Below the pieces are notes generated by a model. The model did no database searches, was not told the origin of the DNA, and was given only the letters and a program-made list of their open reading frames with translations. Shown here one piece after another: positions 8,540 to 17,037 of a stretch of 64,000 nt of DNA. A program made the position numbers and the translations under genes. This DNA comes from Rhizobium sp. P32RR-XVIII. Lineage in GTDB: Bacteria; Pseudomonadota; Alphaproteobacteria; Rhizobiales; Rhizobiaceae. The DNA lies in assembly GCF_012641395.1 (NCBI RefSeq), contig NZ_JABAIH010000001.1, forward strand, positions 372,001-436,000, given 5' to 3'. The number at the start of each line of letters is the position of its first letter. The stretch's first letter is position 1.

Positions 8540-9451
8540 TCATGATGTGCTCTCTTGGTTGAATGCGTACCGCACGGACGTCAGGCTCTCGGCTGCCTGC
8601 CAGAGCTGTCGTCGCAGCTGTCCGTCGTTGGCTTGTTTCGGGACGGCGATTGCGCCTGGCGATCCGCGGGACTGGATGATTCTGGTCGGCCCGATATAGG
8701 CGCCCGCCTTCGCCATCGTTGCCGCGAAGGTCACCGTGTCGGCGACGCGATCGAGCGGATAACCGATTAGGCTTATCAAAACCTCCGCCGCCCGGCGCAG
8801 AACCGGCGAGGTGTGGCGCTGCAGGGCCGTTTTGGCTGTTCCGGGGTCCACGGCGAGGCTGGTCACGCCCGTTGCGGCGGCGCGCTTGCTGAGTTCGAGG
8901 GCAAACAGAATATCGGCGAGCTTCGACAACGCATAGGCGCGCATCGGCCGGTAATCTCCTTGCGATTGCAGGTCGTCGATGTCGAGAGGATACCAGCTGG
9001 CCGCGCGGGCGCTGACTGTGACGACGCGGCCGGACGCTGCCTCGATCGCCGGAAAAAGCCGGCCGGTCAGCGCGAAGTGACCGAGGAAATTTGTGCCCAT
9101 ATGCATCTCGAAGCCGTCCGCCGTGAGCGTGCGTTTGGGGATCATCATGACGCCGGCAACATTGAAGAGATGATCGAGAGGCGCTCCGCTTTCGAGCACG
9201 GCTTCTGCGAAGCGGGCGATTGAAACCATATTGCCGAGGTCGAGAAGGCCGAAAGAAAAGCTGGCCTGCGGCACGAGCCTGCGCAGCTCGGCGACCGCGG
9301 CGATACCCTTGTCTTTATCCCGTCCCGCGATCAGCACATCTGCGCCCTTCAGCGCCATTGCCTGGGCAACCTGGAAGCCGATGCCGGACGCTCCGCCTGT
9401 AACAATGACCTTTTTTCCGGTCTGTTGCGGCATGTCTTTCGCCGTCCACAT
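8540..9451 (-). CDS. short-chain dehydrogenase/reductase
   Basis: 303 residues with a Rossmann fold: cofactor loop TGGASGIG near the N-terminus, NVAG motif, and active-site YALSK with an upstream Ser (TVSARAAS). It most resembles retinol-dehydrogenase-like or WW-domain-oxidoreductase-like bacterial SDRs that act on unidentified carbonyl compounds. The ATG at 9451 follows AGGA; upstream in-frame residues are AT-rich promoter sequence. Its upstream region holds five ATTGC-type hexamers, suggesting local repression. Confidence 0.82.
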   Translation of the reverse strand: MWTAKDMPQQTGKKVIVTGGASGIGFQVAQAMALKGADVLIAGRDKDKGIAAVAELRRLVPQASFSFGLLDLGNMVSIARFAEAVLESGAPLDHLFNVAGVMMIPKRTLTADGFEMHMGTNFLGHFALTGRLFPAIEAASGRVVTVSARAASWYPLDIDDLQSQGDYRPMRAYALSKLADILFALELSKRAAATGVTSLAVDPGTAKTALQRHTSPVLRRAAEVLISLIGYPLDRVADTVTFAATMAKAGAYIGPTRIIQSRGSPGAIAVPKQANDGQLRRQLWQAAESLTSVRYAFNQESTS

Positions 9452-9472
9452 ATGTTTCGATTCCTGTAGCAG

Positions 9473-9526
9473 ATTGCAAACAAATATTGCGTCAATTGCA
9501 AAAATGCAATAAATATAAAATTGCAA
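9473..9526. promoter_or_regulatory. cluster of ATTGCA hexamers including a 6-4-6 palindrome
   Basis: ATTGCA or a close variant recurs at about 9473, 9485, 9495, 9505 (inverted) and 9520. The central pair forms ATTGCA-AAAA-TGCAAT (9495-9510). It sits in the upstream region of the SDR (minus) and ahead of the methyltransferase gene (plus). The regulator is unknown. Confidence 0.45.
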
Positions 9527-9668
9527 CTGATAAAGGATTTGTGAGATGAGGCCGAACGAAATCGATGGAAGTGCCGCAAGCTGCATGAGAATGCCTTGGA
9601 ATTGCCATTCTCGACGCGATGGTCGTGCGGGTACTCAAGCGACATTTCAGTCAGGTGGGCCAATCAAG

Positions 9669-10337
9669 ATGGTTGCAGGCATTGGACACTCGGATTACCT
9701 GCATTTTTTCCGCTCATGGATCAGCAACCCCCTCCGCGTGGCGGCGATCGCTCCGTCCGGCACTTCGCTGGCGAAGCTTATGACACAGGAGATTGCCGCG
9801 CTTGACGGACCGATTATCGAGCTCGGACCCGGCACGGGTGTTTTCACGCGGGCGTTGCTCGAACGCGGCATAAGGGAAGAGGACTTGACGCTGATCGAAT
9901 ATGGTCCGGAATTCATCAGCAGCCTCGCGTCCCGCTTTCCGCATGCGCGCGTTCTGCAAATGGATGCCGCCCATCTCGGCCAAGCTGGGATATTCGAAGG
10001 CGAGCCGGTGAGGGCAGTCATCAGCGGTTTGCCGCTGCTTTCCATGTCGCCGCGCAAAACCACGGCCATTCTCGTCAGTGCCTTTGCGTATATGCGGCCT
10101 GGCGGTGCGCTTTATCAGTTCACCTACGGGCCTCGCTGCCCGGTGCCGCGCCCGATCCTCGACAGATTGGGGCTTAAGGCAACGCACCTCGGTGGTACTG
10201 TGCGCAACTTGCCACCGGCCGCAGTGTATAAAATTTCACGCCGTAAGCCGCTTGAGCTCTCGCGGGATCGGTTCAAATACCGTACCAGGGAAGCGGAGAC
10301 GGGCACGGCCGCCGTTCCGGGAGAGACCCGCGGCTGA
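9669..10337 (+). CDS. SAM-dependent methyltransferase, phospholipid N-methyltransferase-like
   Basis: 222 residues. The class I methyltransferase glycine-rich motif is ELGPGTGVFTRALL, followed by the acidic ribose-binding strand (TLIEYGPEF) and DAAHL. Overall it resembles rhizobial PmtA-type phosphatidylethanolamine N-methyltransferases (early HFFRSWISNP, later SGLPLLSM). Such enzymes make phosphatidylcholine precursors at the inner membrane, but paralogs with other substrates exist, so no symbol is given. The ATG at 9669 follows AGGTGGG; a 41-residue in-frame extension to 9546 looks non-coding. A TetR gene follows 15 bp downstream, probably co-transcribed. Confidence 0.75.
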   Translation: MVAGIGHSDYLHFFRSWISNPLRVAAIAPSGTSLAKLMTQEIAALDGPIIELGPGTGVFTRALLERGIREEDLTLIEYGPEFISSLASRFPHARVLQMDAAHLGQAGIFEGEPVRAVISGLPLLSMSPRKTTAILVSAFAYMRPGGALYQFTYGPRCPVPRPILDRLGLKATHLGGTVRNLPPAAVYKISRRKPLELSRDRFKYRTREAETGTAAVPGETRG

Positions 10338-10352
10338 TACAATCGGACGCAG

Positions 10353-10988
10353 ATGGTTGAATTGAAACAAAGCGGCGCGGCGGAAGGCCGGCGTGAGCGC
10401 AAGCGGCGGGAGACGCGTGAGCGTATCGAGCAGGCGGCAATGACGCTGTTCCTCGAGAGAGGCTTCGACGCAACGACGATCGAGGACATTACCGAAGCCG
10501 CCGATGTCTCCAAGCGCAGCTTTTTCGATTATTTCCCTTCGAAAGAAGAGGTCGTCTTCGCATGGCAGGATTCCTTTGCCGATCGGCTGATGGCGGCCAT
10601 CCTCGCGAGGCCCAAGGGCGAGCCGCGACTGAAGACCGTGGAGGAAGCGCTCATAGAAACCATCGTCGCTTCCGCCGATGAACGCGGTCTTGCCGTGGGC
10701 GAACTCGTCCGCTGCACACCGGCGCTAAAGGCGCGTGACCAGCTGAAATATGCGAAACTCGAGCTGAAACTGACGGACGCACTGGTGCTAAGAGCCGGCG
10801 ACAGCAAGGAAGCGCGTATTCGCATGCGGCTTCTCTCGGCAATCGTCATTGGCGCATTGCGCGTGGGCGGCGAACTCTGGCAGGAACGCTCACCAGGGGC
10901 GCCGCTCGAAGCTTTCGCCAGGAGCATTTTTGCCGATCTGTGGACGGTCCTGTCGGAATTCGGCGAGACGGCAAAAGACCGGCTTTAG
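10353..10988 (+). CDS. TetR-family transcriptional regulator
   Basis: 211 residues. The N-terminal helix-turn-helix is typical of the family (IEDITEAADVSKRSFFDYFPSKEEV, about residues 41-66). The C-terminal ligand domain is divergent, so the inducer is unknown. It follows the methyltransferase gene by 15 bp and probably regulates that gene or the neighbouring SDR and aldo/keto reductase genes. Confidence 0.88.
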   Translation: MVELKQSGAAEGRRERKRRETRERIEQAAMTLFLERGFDATTIEDITEAADVSKRSFFDYFPSKEEVVFAWQDSFADRLMAAILARPKGEPRLKTVEEALIETIVASADERGLAVGELVRCTPALKARDQLKYAKLELKLTDALVLRAGDSKEARIRMRLLSAIVIGALRVGGELWQERSPGAPLEAFARSIFADLWTVLSEFGETAKDRL

Positions 10989-11010
10989 AGATTAACCCCT
11001 TCCGTTTGCG

Positions 11011-11133
11011 GCGGCCGATGGTGGTTTGAGGGCAAATGTCTTCGGCCTCGTGACTGTCATGCAGGCCATGATGCCCTATGTACGCAAGCGTCGCCGAGGC
11101 CGCACCATCAACGTCAAGCTCCACCGACTTTGA
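11011..11133 (+). pseudogene. remnant of a short-chain dehydrogenase gene
   Basis: A 40-codon open frame encodes an SDR-like stretch: NVFGLVTVMQAMMPYVRKRR then GRTINV before a TGA at 11131. This matches the central NVxGxxxxxxAxxPxMxxxxxGxIINxSS strand-helix-strand of SDRs. No start, cofactor loop or YxxxK motif is present. It is best read as a truncated fossil left between the TetR and aldo/keto reductase genes. Confidence 0.6.
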
Positions 11134-11160
11134 GCTTTTTGATCAACGAGAGGAAAGACC

Positions 11161-12039
11161 ATGCCCGCCTTGAACGCAGCAAAATCCGGCACCTTCAAGA
11201 TCGACGGTGATATCGAGGTCAATCGCCTCGGCTTCGGCGCAATGCGCATCACCGGCGAAGGCATCTGGGGTGATCCGGCAGACCACGACGAATCCATCCG
11301 TACGCTGAAGCGCCTGCCGGAACTTGGCGTCAACTTCATCGATACGGCCGATTCCTATGGCCCGGATGTTTCCGAGCTACTGATCAGGGAAGCGCTTCAT
11401 CCTTATAGCAAAATGATTGTCGCCACCAAGGGCGGGCTCACACGGCATGGCCCCGACATCTGGCTGCCGCTCGGCCGTCCGGAATATCTGATCCAGCAGG
11501 CGCACAAGAGCCTTCGCAATCTCGGCGTCGAGCAGATCGATCTCTGGCAACTTCACCGCATTGATCCGAAAGTGCCGGCAAAGGAACAGTTCGACACGGT
11601 CAAGTCGCTGCTCGATGCAAAGATCATCCGGCATGCCGGTCTCAGTGAAGTCTCGGTTGCCGACATCGAGGCGGCTTCGAAGCACTTCAAGGTCGCCACC
11701 GTGCAGAACCGTTACAACCTCGTCGACCGTACCAGTGAGGATGTGCTGGACTATTGCGAAAAACACAAAATCGGCTTCATCCCCTGGTATCCGCTGGCCG
11801 CCGGCGATCTCGCAAAGCCGGGATCGCTGCTCGATACGATCGCGAAGAAGTACAATGCGGCGCCAAGCCAGATCGCGCTGGCCTGGGTGCTGAAGCGCAG
11901 CCCCGTGATGTTGCCCATCCCCGGCACTTCCAAGGTGAAGCATCTGGAAGAGAATGTCGCTGCCGTGGATATCGCGTTGTCCGACGAAGAGTTCAAGGCG
12001 CTCGACGGCGAAGGCAAGAAGCTCTTCAGGGCTGCCTGA
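11161..12039 (+). CDS. aldo/keto reductase
   Basis: 292 residues folding as an AKR barrel. Family signs are [12 protein letters not shown] at the N-terminus, the catalytic Asp and Tyr in DTADSYG, a Lys in ATKGG, the HRID strand, and the NADPH-binding end ([18 protein letters not shown]). It resembles AKR13-like bacterial oxidoreductases. The substrate is not evident. The ATG at 11161 follows GAGAGGAAAGACC. It is transcribed alone. Confidence 0.87.
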   Translation: MPALNAAKSGTFKIDGDIEVNRLGFGAMRITGEGIWGDPADHDESIRTLKRLPELGVNFIDTADSYGPDVSELLIREALHPYSKMIVATKGGLTRHGPDIWLPLGRPEYLIQQAHKSLRNLGVEQIDLWQLHRIDPKVPAKEQFDTVKSLLDAKIIRHAGLSEVSVADIEAASKHFKVATVQNRYNLVDRTSEDVLDYCEKHKIGFIPWYPLAAGDLAKPGSLLDTIAKKYNAAPSQIALAWVLKRSPVMLPIPGTSKVKHLEENVAAVDIALSDEEFKALDGEGKKLFRAA

Positions 12040-12296
12040 TCTGCTCCGCCAATCTCTGAATCGGCCGCGGCTTTCCGGGGCCAACTCTATTTTACCCATC
12101 TAGAAGCCGCGGGCTGGTTGGCAGAGCGGCAAGATATCGACTTTGTGCGGTCATATTTTGCGCAATGATTTAACCCCTGATCCAAAATTGCTGCAAAATG
12201 AGGCGGCTTTGCAATACTGCTCCATTAAGCCATGCGAGAAATGCATTGCTGCGTTGCGGTAATGTCTCTATTCCCGATGAAATTAATTGGGTATTC
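12040..12296. other. intergenic region before the small RNA
   Basis: Holds no gene. The AT-rich tail (about 12270-12296) probably carries the promoter of the small RNA that follows. I could not fix -35/-10 boxes with confidence. Confidence 0.35.
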
Positions 12297-12420
12297 ATAG
12301 CTTCGTAAGCAGCGCACTCCTCCTCCCAGCGCTCCTTACTTCGACTGGTAACACTCCTCCTCCCAGTTACCAGTCAGGATCAAGAGCCCGGTGCACCTCC
12401 TCCCGCGCCGGGCTCTTTTC
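12297..12420 (+). ncRNA. alpha-r14 (NfeR1-type) small RNA with three anti-Shine-Dalgarno loops
   Basis: Three consecutive hairpins each expose CTCCTCCC-type sequence in the loop. Hairpin 1: AGCGC/GCGCT (12311-12333) with loop ACTCCTCCTCCCA. Hairpin 2: CTGGTAAC/GTTACCAG (12345-12373) with the identical 13-nt loop. Hairpin 3: AGAGCCCGGTGC with GCGCCGGGCTCT (12383-12416), loop ACCTCCTCCC, followed by TTTT, so it doubles as the terminator. This matches the architecture of the alphaproteobacterial alpha-r14 family (NfeR1 in S. meliloti), whose loops pair with ribosome-binding sites of transporter and other mRNAs. The 5' end is approximate. Confidence 0.88.
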
Positions 12421-12575
12421 TATTTCAGCCTCCAACGTCAGTTTGAACCCGCGAGGCTATTGTCTGGGCGGCTGCCTTATTTGACTCCCACTGCGTCCGC
12501 TGCTTATTAGCCCGCCATCCAGCGTCCGGTCAGGCGCTGATGTTTGAGGTAGGGATGTTTGACGGATTGGCGGCC

Positions 12576-13829
12576 ATGCGGAAGACGCTTGTGAGCGTAA
12601 CGCTCGCCGCCTTCTTGTTGTCAGCCTGCGGTGGGCGGCATATCGGGGTGATGACGCCGGTCGGATCAGCGCAGCCCGGCACCTCCGAAGTCGATCTTCT
12701 CGTCGCAACCACCCGCGCACCGGACAAGGATCCGGCCGTTCTCTTTTCCGGCGAGCGCGGTACTGGTCTGATGTTGAACGCGGTGGAGGTCTCTATCCCG
12801 CCGGATGCCAACCGCAAGGTCGGTCAGGTGCAATGGCCGAAGCGCCTGCCGGCAGATCCGCTTCGCGATTTTGTCACCGTGTCGGTCGACCCGTTGGAAG
12901 GTGAAAAGCCCGGCGAGGTCTGGCTGAAGAACCATATGCCGAAGAGCCGCCGCGTGCTGATCTTCGTCCATGGCTTCAACAATCTCTACGAAGATTCGGT
13001 CTACCGCTTCGCGCAGATCGTTCACGATTCGCACGCGGACGTCGCCCCGGTCGTCTTCACCTGGCCTTCGCGCGGCAGCATCTTCGACTATAATTACGAC
13101 AAGGAAAGCACGAACTACTCCCGCGACGCGCTGGAAGAGCTGCTCCACCGCGCTGCCCAAGATCCTGCGGTCGGCGATATCACCATCATGGCCCATTCGA
13201 TGGGCACCTGGTTGACGGTCGAGGCGCTGCGCCAGATGGCGATCCGCGACGGGCATGTTGCAAGCAAGATCAACAACGTCATCCTTGCCTCGCCTGATCT
13301 CGACGTCGACGTCTTCGGCCGCCAGTTCGCCAGCCTTGGCAAGGAGCGGCCCCACTTCACCATCTTCGTTTCGCAGGACGACCGGGCTCTTGCGCTGTCA
13401 CGCCGCATTTCCGGCAATGTCGATCGCCTTGGCCAGATCGATCCTTCCGTGGAGCCTTATCGCAGCAAGCTCGAGGCGGCGGGTATCACTGTCCTGGATC
13501 TCACCAAGCTCAAGGGCGGCGACAGGCTGAACCATGGCAAATTCGCTGAAAGCCCGGAGGTCGTGAAACTGATCGGCGACCGGCTGATTGCCGGCCAGAC
13601 GATTACCGATTCGCGGGTAGGCCTCGGGGAAGCGGTTGGCGCTGTCGCGATCGGCGCGGCCCAAACCGTCGGAAGTGCGACGAGCGTCGCTGTCAGCACG
13701 CCGATTGCGATTTTTGATCCGCGCACGCGCCGTAACTACAATGCCCAGCTGAAACGCCTCGGTCAGTCCATGGAAAATACCGCGGGCTCGGTCGGAGATA
13801 CGGTCGGCGCCGGCTTGCCGACGCAATAA
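12576..13829 (+). CDS. lipoprotein alpha/beta hydrolase (DUF900-type esterase/lipase)
   Basis: About 417 residues. The signal peptide ends in lipobox LLSAC (Cys18), so the protein should be anchored in the envelope. The DUF900 hydrolase core has IFVHGFNNLYED (oxyanion region), AHSMGTW (nucleophile Ser208), a likely Asp in SPDLDVD and a C-terminal His in RLNHGKF. Such proteins are putative serine esterases of unknown substrate. The start is uncertain among ATG 12540, 12555 (GAGGTAGGG upstream) and 12576. The last gives a standard 17-residue lipoprotein signal. Confidence 0.83.
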   Translation: MRKTLVSVTLAAFLLSACGGRHIGVMTPVGSAQPGTSEVDLLVATTRAPDKDPAVLFSGERGTGLMLNAVEVSIPPDANRKVGQVQWPKRLPADPLRDFVTVSVDPLEGEKPGEVWLKNHMPKSRRVLIFVHGFNNLYEDSVYRFAQIVHDSHADVAPVVFTWPSRGSIFDYNYDKESTNYSRDALEELLHRAAQDPAVGDITIMAHSMGTWLTVEALRQMAIRDGHVASKINNVILASPDLDVDVFGRQFASLGKERPHFTIFVSQDDRALALSRRISGNVDRLGQIDPSVEPYRSKLEAAGITVLDLTKLKGGDRLNHGKFAESPEVVKLIGDRLIAGQTITDSRVGLGEAVGAVAIGAAQTVGSATSVAVSTPIAIFDPRTRRNYNAQLKRLGQSMENTAGSVGDTVGAGLPTQ

Positions 13830-13902
13830 ATTTCCCATAGGCATTCGTGCAGTTCTGATATATCACAGCGGCCCGAAGCCGTTGCCTCTGATGGATGATG
13901 AC

Positions 13903-15153
13903 ATGAGCAATGAAATCAGGCCGACCGTGGCCGTTGTCGGTGCGGGCGTGATCGGCGCTTCGATCGCTTTCGAACTGCAGCGGCGCGGCTTCCAGGTGAC
14001 ATTGATCGATAAAGGCGAGCCCGGCCGCGGCACCTCCTACGGCAACATGGCCAGTATTGCGCTTGACTTCGCCGCGGGCTCCGGCCCGGCGACGTGGAAG
14101 AGAATTCCAGGCTGGCTGATGGACCCCGAGGGGCCGGTCTGGCTGCGTCCATCCTACGCGCCGAAAATGCTGCCTTGGTTCCTGCGCTTCATTGCGGCCG
14201 GACGTCCATCCCGCCTTCGCGAGATCGAAGATGCAGGCATGAGCCTGACCCGCCAGGCACTTGGCGATTTCCGCGCCATGCTTTCTGCGATCGGCGCGCC
14301 GGAGCTCATGACGGAGGAGGGCTGCCTCGCGATCTATGAGACCGAGGCCGAATTTGCCGCCGATCGCGGCCATATCGAGATGATGCAGCGCTACGGCTTC
14401 GATTTCGAGGTGCTGAACGGCGGCGCGATCCGGCACTACGAGCCGGAACTTTCGCCGTCGATCGCAAAGGCCGTGCTTTTGCCGGACAACAAATCCATCC
14501 GCGATCCGTACCAATTGGTTGTCAAATTGGCGGATGCCGCCCAGGCGGCAGGCGCGCGCTTCGTCTCCGGCGCGGTGCGCAATATCGAACGCAAGCCGGG
14601 TGGGGCTGCACTCGTGTTGCTCGAGGATGGCAGGGCCATCGAGGTGAATTCGGTCGTCCTGGCAGCCGGGGTGCACACGCGCGTGCTTGCCGAAAGGCTC
14701 GGCGAGCCGATCCCGCTCGAGACTGAGCGCGGCTATCATACGCAGGTCATGAAGCCCGGCATCTCCATGCGCTATGCGGTCATCTGGCCGCATCGCGCCT
14801 TCATGGTAACGCCGACGGCAGGAGGCATTCGCGTCGGCGGCAATGTTGAACTCGCGGGTCTTGCAGCACCACCGGATTTCCGCCGGGCGCGAGTGCTGGT
14901 GCGTCATGCACAACGCGCGCTGCCGGGTTTGAAAATTGAAGAAGCGACCGAGTGGATGGGCCACCGCCCCGCGCTGCCGGACACGATTCCGATTATCTCG
15001 CCTTCATCGAAGATGCCTGGCGTCTGGTATGCGACCGGCCACGGCCATCTCGGCCTGACGCTTTCGGCAACGACAGCGCGGTTGATCGCCGATATGGTGA
15101 CAGGGGCCGAACCTGCGGTCGGCATGACCCCTTTCCGCATTGATCGATACTAG
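13903..15153 (+). CDS. FAD-dependent amino acid dehydrogenase (DadA-like)
   Basis: About 416 residues. The N-terminal dinucleotide fold is VVGAGVIGASIAFELQRRG, and the C-terminal FAD site is WYATGHGHLGLTLSA. It belongs to the DAO/DadA family that oxidises D-amino acids or hydroxyproline isomers and passes electrons to the respiratory chain. Coupled to an SDR and a proline-racemase-family protein, it fits a D-hydroxyproline or D-proline dehydrogenase step, which is inference from context. The start may be ATG 13891 or 13903. The stop codon overlaps the AGGAGG ribosome site of the next gene. Confidence 0.85.
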   Translation: MSNEIRPTVAVVGAGVIGASIAFELQRRGFQVTLIDKGEPGRGTSYGNMASIALDFAAGSGPATWKRIPGWLMDPEGPVWLRPSYAPKMLPWFLRFIAAGRPSRLREIEDAGMSLTRQALGDFRAMLSAIGAPELMTEEGCLAIYETEAEFAADRGHIEMMQRYGFDFEVLNGGAIRHYEPELSPSIAKAVLLPDNKSIRDPYQLVVKLADAAQAAGARFVSGAVRNIERKPGGAALVLLEDGRAIEVNSVVLAAGVHTRVLAERLGEPIPLETERGYHTQVMKPGISMRYAVIWPHRAFMVTPTAGGIRVGGNVELAGLAAPPDFRRARVLVRHAQRALPGLKIEEATEWMGHRPALPDTIPIISPSSKMPGVWYATGHGHLGLTLSATTARLIADMVTGAEPAVGMTPFRIDRY

Positions 15154-15163
15154 GAGGAAACCG

Positions 15164-15874
15164 ATGCCGGATAATGCGAAACCCGTAGCGCTGATTACCG
15201 GTGGCGGCCGGGGCATGGGCGAGGCAATCGCCCGCGAGCTCGCCGCGCAAGGCTACCGCCTGGCGCTGATGTCGCCCTCCGAGAGCTGCGAAAAGCTGGC
15301 AGCGGAGCTCGGCGGCGTCGCCTCCCGCGGCGTCGCGGAAAAGGCAGAGGACATTCAGGCGATCTTCGACCTGACGATGGGGACCTATGGCCGCATCGAT
15401 GCGGTGGTGAACCACACCGGCCATCCGCCCAAGGGCGACCTCCTCGACATCACCGACGAGAACTGGACGCTCGGGTCCGACATGATGGTGCTTTCGTTGG
15501 TGCGCATGGCGCGGCTCGTGACACCGGTGATGCTGAAGCAAGGCAAGGGCGCCTTCGTCAACATCACGACCTTCGCCGCCTACGAGCCGTCGCTGATATT
15601 CCCTATTTCCTGCACCTACCGCGCAGCGGCGGGCGCGTTTGCGAAGCTCTATTCGGATCGCTATGCGGCTGACAACATCCGCATGAACTGCATCCTTCCC
15701 GGCTATATCGACAGCCTCAACCACAAGCCGGAAACTGCCGAGAAGATCCCGATGAAGCGCATCGGCCACATGGAAGAAATCGCCAAGACTGCGGCCTTCC
15801 TGCTCTCTGACGGGGCCGGCTACATCACTGGCCAGAATATCCGCGTCGATGGCGGCATCACGCGCCACGTTTGA
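15164..15874 (+). CDS. short-chain dehydrogenase/reductase in the proline-racemase-like operon
   Basis: 236 residues. The cofactor loop is TGGGRGMGEAI. The usual NNAG motif is NHTGH, the catalytic Ser region is ITTFAAYEPS, and the Tyr is in CTYRAAAGAF, so the usual YxxxK lysine is replaced by Ala in this alignment. That is a sign that catalysis may differ from standard SDRs. The C-terminus is typical (GYITGQNIRVDGGI). The ATG at 15164 follows AGGAGG placed on the preceding stop. It lies between the DadA-like and proline-racemase-like genes. Confidence 0.82.
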   Translation: MPDNAKPVALITGGGRGMGEAIARELAAQGYRLALMSPSESCEKLAAELGGVASRGVAEKAEDIQAIFDLTMGTYGRIDAVVNHTGHPPKGDLLDITDENWTLGSDMMVLSLVRMARLVTPVMLKQGKGAFVNITTFAAYEPSLIFPISCTYRAAAGAFAKLYSDRYAADNIRMNCILPGYIDSLNHKPETAEKIPMKRIGHMEEIAKTAAFLLSDGAGYITGQNIRVDGGITRHV

Positions 15875-15890
15875 TTTTGGAGTTTGAACG

Positions 15891-16928
15891 ATGAGATGGA
15901 AGCGCACGATCCAGCTTCTGGATGTCCATGCGGAAGGCGAAATCGGCAAGGTCGCGATCGGCGGCGTGCCGAAGATCCCTGGCGAGACCGTCGCCGCGCA
16001 GCTTGCCTGGTTGAACAGCGATCCGAAGGGGCAGGAGCTTCGCCGCTTCCTCTGCCTGGAGCCGCGCGGCGCCCCGATCGGCTCCGTCAACCTGCTGCTG
16101 CCGCCGAAGCATCCCGATGCGGACGCTGCCTTCATCATCCTGCAACCGGATCAGGCGCATGCGAGTTCCGGTTCGAACTCGATCTGCGTTACCACAGCGC
16201 TGCTCGAATCCGGTATCGTCGAAATGCAGGAGCCGGAAACCGTCGTCACGCTGGAAACAGCGGCCGGCCTCGTCAAGGCTGTCGCGACCTGCCGCGACGG
16301 ACGCTGTGAGAAGGTGAAGCTCACCATGGTGCCCTCCTTCGTGCATGAACTCGACGTGTCGGTCGAGACGCCGCATTGGGGCACGATCAAGGTCGATATA
16401 TGCTATGGCGGCATCTTCTATGCGCTTGTCGATGTCGGCCAGATCAACCTGACGATCGAGAAGGCCAATGCTGCGGCCCTTGTCCAGGCCGGCATGATCC
16501 TGAAAGACCTCATCAACCGTGCAGTCCCGGTCGTGCACCCGGAAATCCCGGCCATCTCGGGCGTTGCCTATGTGATGTTCCGCGACCTCGAAGCCGACGG
16601 CACGGTACGCACCTGCACGACCATGTGGCCCGGCCGGGCCGACCGCTCGCCCTGCGGCACCGGCAATTCCGCCAACCTCGCCACGCGTTATGCCCGCGGC
16701 ACCGCCAAGGTCGGCGACGTCTTCAAGTCGCGTTCGATCATCGGCTCGGAATTCGAAGTCGGCTTGCAGGCGGTCACCGAAGTCGCGGGCCGCCCTGCGA
16801 TCATTCCGACGATCACCGGCCGCGGCTTCACCTTCGGCCTGTCGCAGGTGGCGCTCGACCCCTTCGATCCGCATCCTGGCGGTTTTGCGCTGACGGATGT
16901 CTGGGGACCGCAGGCGGGCGAGATTTGA
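15891..16928 (+). CDS. proline-racemase-family enzyme, possibly a hydroxyproline dehydratase
   Basis: 345 residues of the proline racemase / hydroxyproline epimerase fold. The second catalytic site is intact (DRSPCGTGNSAN, Cys255). The first, usually MCGH, reads ASSGSN here, so Ser93 occupies the Cys position. Two cysteines are needed for racemisation. Family members with Ser or Thr at the first position act as trans-3-hydroxy-L-proline dehydratases, so dehydration is the likelier chemistry. It begins 16 bp after the SDR and is the last gene of the operon. A palindromic repeat follows. Confidence 0.82.
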   Translation: MRWKRTIQLLDVHAEGEIGKVAIGGVPKIPGETVAAQLAWLNSDPKGQELRRFLCLEPRGAPIGSVNLLLPPKHPDADAAFIILQPDQAHASSGSNSICVTTALLESGIVEMQEPETVVTLETAAGLVKAVATCRDGRCEKVKLTMVPSFVHELDVSVETPHWGTIKVDICYGGIFYALVDVGQINLTIEKANAAALVQAGMILKDLINRAVPVVHPEIPAISGVAYVMFRDLEADGTVRTCTTMWPGRADRSPCGTGNSANLATRYARGTAKVGDVFKSRSIIGSEFEVGLQAVTEVAGRPAIIPTITGRGFTFGLSQVALDPFDPHPGGFALTDVWGPQAGEI

Positions 16929-16934
16929 GCGTTA

Positions 16935-17037
16935 GAGCAATTTCAGGAAAAGTGCGCAGCGGTTTTTTCGTCCGGAATTGTGTGAAAACAAAGAGATAGA
17001 GCGGTTCCGTGATTCCGTGAAAAGCTGAACCGCTCTA
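16935..17037. repeat. rhizobial palindromic repeat element between convergent genes
   Basis: A non-coding 100-bp block of the type scattered through rhizobial genomes, starting AGAGCAATTTCAGGAAAAG. Its end forms an 11-bp stem, TAGAGCGGTTC (16997-17007) with GAACCGCTCTA (17027-17037). The right arm contains the TAG stop of the minus-strand mutarotase gene (17035-17037). It probably acts as a two-way terminator. Repeat status is from memory of similar blocks; only one copy was noticed here. Confidence 0.6.

Noticed and set aside
13693..14964. 423-codon minus-strand open frame opposite the DadA-like gene
   Set aside because: No recognisable protein features and fully covered by a well-supported gene.
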